Below are positions 59,335 through 64,000 of a DNA stretch of 64,000 nucleotides, piece after piece; position 1 is the stretch's first letter; every line of letters starts with the position of its first letter. The notes beneath the pieces were generated by a model. It saw only the letters and a program-made list of their open reading frames with translations, searched no databases and was not told the origin of the DNA. The DNA is from Streptomyces sp. NBC_01341 (lineage in GTDB: Bacteria > Actinomycetota > Actinomycetes > Streptomycetales > Streptomycetaceae): NCBI RefSeq assembly GCF_035946055.1, contig NZ_CP108364.1:6696001-6760000 (forward strand), in the 5' to 3' direction. The position numbers and the translations under genes are program-made.

Positions 59335-60321
59335 TCAGCGACGACGTCCCTGGCCGAACTCGCCGCCCATGTCCTTGCCGCTGCCCATGTCGTCCTTGCC
59401 GTCCGCGTAGTCGATCTTCTCCTTGCGGATCTCGGCGGAGACTTCCTTCTGCTCGGTGACCTTGCTGGTCTCGAGACGAACCCGCTCCACGGGGACCGCC
59501 TCCTTGCGGACGGTGGCTCGCTCGGCGTGGAGGGTGACTTCGACGTCCTGTTCGCCGAGGTCCTTGGTGCCCGTCGTCTTCTCGCCCGGACGCAGAGGCT
59601 CGCGTACGAGACGGACCTCCTCGTGGGAGACGGGGACCGTCCTGGTGACGTTCTCCGTGACGACGTACTTGTGCAGGCGCGCCCTGCCGCTCTCGTACTC
59701 CTCCGTGCCGACCTGGAGCTGTTCCTCGGAACGGATCATCTCCTCCCGGCCGCCGGCACCCGTGGCCGAACGCTCGGCCCCGGCTCCCGCGAGCGGGCGT
59801 GACGTCGACGAGGTGTCCATGTCGCGGTGCTTCCCGGTGCCTGCCCCGGCACCCGTGCCGGCCGTGGTGCCGGAGGTCTTCGCCTGACCGGCCTTGGCGG
59901 TGCCGGCCGCACCCGCTGCCCCGGCCGCCCCGGCGGCGCCCATGGCCGCCGTGCCGGTCCCGGACGTCGTGCGCGCGTCTCCGCCCGCACCGGCGCCCTT
60001 CCTGGTCAGCCCGTAGTGCCGGTAGAGCTCTTCCTCCTCGGCGACGGACAGGTGCGCGTCGGCGTCCACCCGAGGGGCTTCCTTGACGCGCTCCTTCGGA
60101 TGCGAGATGTGCAGGTCGGAGCCCACGCGACGGGCTCCGGCGAGCGGCACGAAGCTCTCCTTCATGCCGAACATGCCGGTCTTGACCGTGATCCAGTCCG
60201 GCTTGCCGGTGTCGTCGTCGACGTACACCCGTCCGACCGTGCCGACCTTCTCGCCGTCACTGTCGAAGACGGTCAGACCGTCGAGCTCTCCGGAATCCGT
60301 GAAACCGTCAGCGGCTCCCAT
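59335..60321 (-). CDS. PRC-barrel and DUF2382 stress-type protein
   Basis: 328 residues. The N-terminal third is a PRC barrel (LDGLTVFDSDGEKVGTVGRVYVDDDTGKPDWITVK). A low-complexity Gly/Ala/Thr linker (about 135-190) leads to a DUF2382 domain: EEQLQVGTEEYESGRARLHKYVVTENVTRTVPVSHEEVRLVREPL and RVRLETSKVTEQKEVSAEIRKEKI. This domain pair is common in actinobacteria and Deinococcus and is linked by others to stress and desiccation; the function is unproven. GAGGAGGAA precedes the ATG at 60321. It sits between the cobalamin operon and the CbiZ gene, unrelated to either. Confidence 0.88.
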   Translation of the reverse strand: MGAADGFTDSGELDGLTVFDSDGEKVGTVGRVYVDDDTGKPDWITVKTGMFGMKESFVPLAGARRVGSDLHISHPKERVKEAPRVDADAHLSVAEEEELYRHYGLTRKGAGAGGDARTTSGTGTAAMGAAGAAGAAGAAGTAKAGQAKTSGTTAGTGAGAGTGKHRDMDTSSTSRPLAGAGAERSATGAGGREEMIRSEEQLQVGTEEYESGRARLHKYVVTENVTRTVPVSHEEVRLVREPLRPGEKTTGTKDLGEQDVEVTLHAERATVRKEAVPVERVRLETSKVTEQKEVSAEIRKEKIDYADGKDDMGSGKDMGGEFGQGRRR

Positions 60322-60564
60322 GCCGATTCCTCCTCGCCCGGGCGCGTCCTGAAGGTGGGTCCAGCAGGTGAGGCGCGTCCGGATTCCATCGCGCCTCACC
60401 CGGTTGGACGCTGCAACTTCCCGGCCTGGACGCCGAGCGGCCGGGGCTACCCGGGATGGGCGGTGGCCCCGTTCCGGGCAGATATCGGGCCCGCCGACTC
60501 CGTTACGCCATTCGGGTGAGGGCCTTCCTGGGTGCGCCCGCATCCGGGGACAACGTCCGCCCGT

Positions 60565-61365
60565 ATGATCGACGGGCTGCTGCCGGCCGTCGGCAGGCCG
60601 TACGCCGAGGGGTGTACGAGCGGGCCTGTACACCGGGGGTGCACCATCGGTTCCGCACGCGTCGACCTGCCCCGGCAGCGCGGCGAACTGCTGGCACGCC
60701 ACGAGGACGGTGCCGCCCTGCACCACCTCGTGTGGCGGCTCGGCCCCGGCTGGCGGGTGTGCAGCAGCGCGGTGCTCGGCGGAGGCCTCGGGCCGCGCTG
60801 CTGGATCCTGAACGCCCAGGTCCCCGGCGGCTACCCCCGCCTCGACCCCGACCGCCACCTCGCGGAGATCGCGGCCTCCGAGGCGCTGACGGGCCCCGGC
60901 GCCGGACTCATGACGGCCGCCGACGTCACCGCGCACACCGTCGCGGACGACGGCGGTGTGACCGCGACGGTCACCAGTGGCCTCGGCGTGCGGGGATGGG
61001 CCGCCGGTCCCGCCGAGGGCACCGACGGACCGCTGCCCGCCGGCACCGTCAACATCGTCGTCACCCTTCCGGTCGCCCTCTCCGACGCCGCCCTCGTCAA
61101 CGCCGTGGCGACCGCCACCGAGGCGAAGGTCCAGGCGCTCGTGGACGCCGGACTCGACTGCTCCGGGACCCCGACGGACGCCGTGTGCGTCGCCGCTCCC
61201 GCACCGGAGGCCGGCCCCGGCGAACCGTTCGCAGGACCCCGCTCGCACTGGGGAGCGCGACTCGCCAGAGCCGTTCACCGCGCCGTGCTGGAGGGCGCGC
61301 TGCGGCACGCTCGCCGCGCACCGGCCCCCGACCGACTCCGTACCGACGAGAGGAACCTCCCATGA
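60565..61365 (+). CDS. cbiZ: Adenosylcobinamide amidohydrolase (CbiZ-like)
   Basis: About 266 residues. CSSAVLGGGLGPRCWILNAQVPGGYPRLDPDRHLAE, GLMTAADVTAHTVADDGGVTATVTSGLGVRGWAA, GTVNIVVTLPVALSDAALVNAVATATEAKVQAL and GTPTDAVCVAA are the typical CbiZ blocks. CbiZ removes the aminopropanol tail of adenosylcobinamide to make adenosylcobyric acid, so salvaged precursors can re-enter B12 synthesis. The N-terminal boundary is uncertain: the ATG at 60565 lacks a ribosome-binding site. It ends in a 4-bp overlap with the next gene. With the nearby btuFCD operon it forms a corrinoid salvage group. Confidence 0.88.
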   Translation: MIDGLLPAVGRPYAEGCTSGPVHRGCTIGSARVDLPRQRGELLARHEDGAALHHLVWRLGPGWRVCSSAVLGGGLGPRCWILNAQVPGGYPRLDPDRHLAEIAASEALTGPGAGLMTAADVTAHTVADDGGVTATVTSGLGVRGWAAGPAEGTDGPLPAGTVNIVVTLPVALSDAALVNAVATATEAKVQALVDAGLDCSGTPTDAVCVAAPAPEAGPGEPFAGPRSHWGARLARAVHRAVLEGALRHARRAPAPDRLRTDERNLP

Positions 61366-62285
61366 CCACCCCGCAGCCTGCGGACGCCGCCCCCGGTACA
61401 CCGACCGTCGCCGTCCTCGGCACCGGGATCATGGGCTCCGGGATGGCCGGGAGCCTGCTCAGGGCCGGGCTGGACGTCCGGGTCTGGAACCGCACGCGTG
61501 CCAGGGCCGAGCCACTGGCCTCGCACGGTGCGACCGTGACGGACACCGCGGAGGAGGCGGTGAGCGGGGCGGACGTCGTCCTCACCGTGCTGAACGACGG
61601 CCGGGCCGTCACGGAGACGCTCGACGCGGCGACGCCCGGTCTGCGTCCCGGGCAGACCTGGCTGCAGTGCTCCACCGTCGGGCTCGACGCCACGACGGAT
61701 CTCGTGCACCGTGCGGCAGAACTGGGCCTCGTCTATCTCGACGCCCCGGTCTCGGGTACGAAACAGCCCGCGGAACAGGGCGCTCTCACCGTCTTCGTCG
61801 CGGGCCCGTCCGAAGCCCGCGCGACGGCGCAGCCCGTGCTGGACGCGATCGGCCGGCGCACCGTGTGGGTCGGGGAGGAGCCGGGAGCCGCCACCCGGCT
61901 CAAGCTCGTGGCCAACACCTGGGTGATCAACATGGTCAACAGCGTGGCCGAATGCCTCAACCTCGCCGAGGGCCTGGGACTCGACCCGCGGTTGTTCCTG
62001 GACGCGATCAAGGGCGGTCCGCTGGACACGCCCTATCTGCAGGGCAAGTCCGCGGCGGTGCTCTCCGGTGACCTCAGCCCGAGCTTCGCGCTCTCCACGG
62101 CGCTCAAGGACTCCCGGCTGATCCTCGATGCCGCCGAGGCGTCCGGAGTGAGACTGGACCTGGTCGCCGCCTCCGCCGAGCGGTTCACCCGGGCGGAGGC
62201 GGCGGGGCACGGGGACCAGGACATGATCGCCACGTACTTCGCGGGCCGGGCCGATCAGCGCGATGCCGGGGGTTCCGCGTCATGA
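61362..62285 (+). CDS. NAD(P)-dependent beta-hydroxyacid dehydrogenase (3-hydroxyisobutyrate dehydrogenase-like)
   Basis: A 307-residue enzyme. VAVLGTGIMGSGMAGSLLRAG is the N-terminal nucleotide-binding motif, DAPVSGTKQPAEQGALTVFVAG the substrate-binding signature, and KLVANTWVINMVNSVAECLNLAEGLG contains the catalytic Lys. It belongs to the HIBADH/6-phosphogluconate dehydrogenase superfamily. GAGAGGAA precedes the ATG at 61362. It overlaps the CbiZ gene, so the two are co-transcribed, although their functions do not obviously connect. Confidence 0.92.
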   Translation: MTTPQPADAAPGTPTVAVLGTGIMGSGMAGSLLRAGLDVRVWNRTRARAEPLASHGATVTDTAEEAVSGADVVLTVLNDGRAVTETLDAATPGLRPGQTWLQCSTVGLDATTDLVHRAAELGLVYLDAPVSGTKQPAEQGALTVFVAGPSEARATAQPVLDAIGRRTVWVGEEPGAATRLKLVANTWVINMVNSVAECLNLAEGLGLDPRLFLDAIKGGPLDTPYLQGKSAAVLSGDLSPSFALSTALKDSRLILDAAEASGVRLDLVAASAERFTRAEAAGHGDQDMIATYFAGRADQRDAGGSAS

Positions 62286-63607
62286 CGTCGGACGGAGCCC
62301 CGCCGGCGTGCTCCTGACGCGATGTCACCACTGCGCGGAGCGGCGACTCGGACGACGGTCACGGGGTGCCTCACCACCGCGTCGAAGAGATAGCCCTGGG
62401 TGTTGTGGGCGGCCGTCACGGGCTGGGTGCGGCCCGACCGGTCCGTCGCGCGGGCGAGGAGCACACCGGGCCCCGTCGTCCGCGGAACCCAGTCGGCGGT
62501 CCAGCGCACCCAGCTCCCCGCACGCGGCTCGTCGCGCAGCCGGGCCCTGTGCCACACGGTGCCGCCGTCGGTGCTGACCTCGACACGGCGCACCGGAGCA
62601 CCGCCCGACCAGGACCGGCCGGTGAGACGGTGCCTGCGACGGGCGGCGAACGAGGCGCCGGGAGCGAGTTCGAAGGCGCTCTTGAGTGTCTGCCGGGTGA
62701 GCGGCGCGCTGCCCTCGGGCGGGTGGCCGGGGCCGAACAGCCGGTACAGGCCCGTGTTCCACGGAGTGAGCAGCGGTTCCGCGCTCACCTCGATGTCACC
62801 GACCCACTTGATGTTGGCGATGCCCACCCACGACGGCGCGATCAGGCGGACCGGGGCACCGTGATCGGGCGGCAGCGGTTCACCGTTCATCTCGTACGCG
62901 AGGATCACGTCATCCAGCGCCTTCGCCACCGGCAGGGGACGGCGGACCCGGCCGAGGTTCGTGCCGTCACTCACGACCTCCGCGTCCAGGCCGCGCGGCA
63001 GCACGTCCACGGCGTTCCTCCCGACGGCCGCCGCGCGCAGCACCTCGGCGAGCCGCACCCCGCGCCAGCGTGCCGTCCCGATCGCGCCCAGGGTCCACGC
63101 TGTGCCGCTCACCTGCTGTCCCTGCTGCGAGGTGAAGTAGCTCCGGCCGTTGCCCGCGCACTCGACGAACGCCGTGCGGCTGACCGACGGCAGGGCCCGC
63201 AACGCCTCGTACGTGAAGTCCACCGGGCCGCCCTCCAGCCCGTCGCCCCACACCGTGAGTCTCCAGTCCGCCACGTCGATGAGCGGGGTCGCCGTGTGGT
63301 TGCGGACGAAGAAGCGGTCCGTGGGGGTGAGCAGGCCGGTGCCACGCAGCGCCGCGAAGTTCGTCTCGGCGTTCGTGCCGCGCACGGTGAACAGCTCCGG
63401 AGGCAGGGACTTGACGATCCCCGCCGGCGCGACCGCCGCGCGGGCGGAGGCGGCGGCGGCCGGCACCAGCGGGGCCGCGAATGAGGCGGCCGTGATCAGG
63501 CGCAGCAGATCGCGGCGATCGATACCGGCGCTTCTCGCGCGGCCTCGGGACCACTGCCGGAGCCGCATCCGGTCGTACGCGGCTTCGGACGGCGGCAGGG
63601 AACTCAT
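62255..63607 (-). CDS. Tat-exported molybdopterin-dependent oxidoreductase (sulfite oxidase-like)
   Basis: A 450-residue protein from the ATG at 63607 (GGAGC upstream). DRRDLLRLITAASFAAPLVPA is a Tat signal. The molybdopterin domain has TPLIDVADWRLTVWGDGLEGG, the molybdenum-ligand Cys in FVECAGNGR, and SPSWVG-type APSWVGIANIKWVGDIEV. The C-terminal dimerisation domain runs from TWNTG-like TPWNTGLYRL to NTQGYLFDAVVRHPV. There is no heme domain. It would oxidise sulfite or reduce a sulfoxide outside the membrane. Its 3' end overlaps the convergent dehydrogenase gene by 31 bp, with no terminator between them. Confidence 0.9.
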   Translation of the reverse strand: MSSLPPSEAAYDRMRLRQWSRGRARSAGIDRRDLLRLITAASFAAPLVPAAAASARAAVAPAGIVKSLPPELFTVRGTNAETNFAALRGTGLLTPTDRFFVRNHTATPLIDVADWRLTVWGDGLEGGPVDFTYEALRALPSVSRTAFVECAGNGRSYFTSQQGQQVSGTAWTLGAIGTARWRGVRLAEVLRAAAVGRNAVDVLPRGLDAEVVSDGTNLGRVRRPLPVAKALDDVILAYEMNGEPLPPDHGAPVRLIAPSWVGIANIKWVGDIEVSAEPLLTPWNTGLYRLFGPGHPPEGSAPLTRQTLKSAFELAPGASFAARRRHRLTGRSWSGGAPVRRVEVSTDGGTVWHRARLRDEPRAGSWVRWTADWVPRTTGPGVLLARATDRSGRTQPVTAAHNTQGYLFDAVVRHPVTVVRVAAPRSGDIASGARRRGSVRRHDAEPPASR

Positions 63608-63914
63608 GGGCGCTCCAGGGGAGAGGAGGGTCATCCGGCGGGCGGGGAAGCGGTGCGGTCGAGCGGTGGGCAGGTGCAGGGCGGTTCCTGCGCGCAACGG
63701 CGTACTCGCCCGGTCTCGACCGTGTCCGCGCGAGCGCGGTGGCGAGGCGTCGGCGGCGTACTGTCAACGGACCGTAGAGGGCGGACGTGCCGGGGTGGAA
63801 GCAGGTCGTGCACCTGGCCACGAATCTGCAACGCGGCCGCAACAGACGCCCGCGCGGCTTGGCCCCCCCCGGCGGCGCCCGCCGCGCGCCCGAGGGGTGT
63901 CGGTCCTGGGCAGG
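63608..63914 (-). other. Stretch between the oxidoreductase and the sigma factor fragment, 307 bp
   Basis: Mostly Arg/Pro-rich open frames without support. A run of eight C (63863-63870) falls just beyond the last recognisable sigma-factor residues. An AT-poor promoter for the oxidoreductase is presumably in the part nearest 63607. Confidence 0.4.
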
Positions 63915-64000
63915 CATGCCGCTGCGCAGTTTGCCGAGTGTGCGGCCGAGCAGCCGGGACGCGTGCATCCGGGAGATGCCCGGCTCCTCCTGGTATGCGG
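63915..64000 (-). CDS. SigB/SigF-type RNA polymerase sigma factor (last residues; start outside window)
   Basis: The final 28 codons on the minus strand read AYQEEPGISRMHASRLLGRT then LGKLRSGM, the end of the region 4 helix-turn-helix of SigB/F/G-group stress sigma factors (consensus GISQMHVSRLL...LAKLREG). The gene begins beyond base 64000. No stop follows where expected: the frame stays open to 62967, into the oxidoreductase gene. A frameshift near the C8 run is the simplest explanation, so the true stop is unknown. Confidence 0.7.

Noticed and set aside
60322..60564. Possible second cobalamin riboswitch ahead of the CbiZ gene
   Set aside because: No B12-box sequence like that at 56064-56245 is present; only GC-rich DNA.
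59335..61401. Longer start for the PRC/DUF2382 protein, extending back to 61401
   Set aside because: The extra 360 codons lie antisense to the CbiZ gene and have no homology; GAGGAGGAA sits right before the ATG at 60321.
1..64000. Mobile elements, prophage genes, tRNA or rRNA genes
   Set aside because: I found no transposase, integrase or phage structural gene, no terminal inverted repeats, and no tRNA- or rRNA-like sequence by eye; a tRNAscan and IS search would be decisive.

Overview
The window is about 72% GC, with GC-rich third codon positions, GTG and TTG starts and 4-bp stop/start overlaps. It encodes a WhiB-family regulator, a DUF5753-type helix-turn-helix regulator with a HATPase partner, a DUF6221 protein and many secreted carbohydrate-active enzymes. 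This points to a Streptomyces (or very close) chromosome. I see no rRNA, tRNA, CRISPR array, insertion sequence or phage gene; the region is mostly a string of polysaccharide-use loci with housekeeping genes between them.

Layout. 1-2247: 3' end of a polyol-type sugar operon (ABC permease, zinc dehydrogenase, PfkB kinase). 2248-9096: small genes (DUF6221, secreted lamin-tail protein, cyclophilin, SDR, RNase H, HATPase/XRE pair, WhiB, YkvA). 9742-25520: a large locus with two secreted GH2 enzymes, a dioxygenase, a decayed RICIN-domain gene, an YtfQRT/YjfF-like furanose-type ABC transporter, two closely related LacI repressors and a mutarotase. Four copies of one LacI-type operator (TTGCAACGTTGCAA and variants) tie it together. 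25806-26977: thioesterase and YdeI-like protein. 27104-34155: a LacI repressor facing a CUT1 ABC operon and a GH42 beta-galactosidase, with two tandem operators. 34248-37445: secreted GH78 rhamnosidase. 37796-38980: subtilisin-like protease. 39378-49403: a multidomain GH87-like alpha-1,3-glucanase followed by a CUT1 ABC operon and a GH13 alpha-glucosidase. 49436-55965: cupin, BrkB-type membrane protein, GNAT behind a perfect CebR-type box, a signal-less metal-receptor-like protein, type B L31, PfkB kinase and acyl-CoA oxidase. 55986-62285: terminator, cobalamin riboswitch, btuFCD-like ABC operon, PRC/DUF2382 protein, CbiZ-like amidohydrolase and a 3-hydroxyisobutyrate-dehydrogenase-like protein. 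62255-64000: Tat-exported molybdopterin oxidoreductase and the last residues of a SigB/SigF-type sigma factor.

How the genes work together. Each sugar locus repeats one scheme: a secreted glycosidase frees oligosaccharides, a lipoprotein-dependent ABC transporter imports them, a cytoplasmic glycosidase or epimerase finishes the job, and a LacI-type repressor with a palindromic operator senses the product. Neither CUT1 transporter has its own ATPase, so both probably share the genome-wide MsiK ATPase. The most novel part is the 9.7-25.5 kb locus, which I read as a candidate system for harvesting galactofuranose or arabinofuranose.
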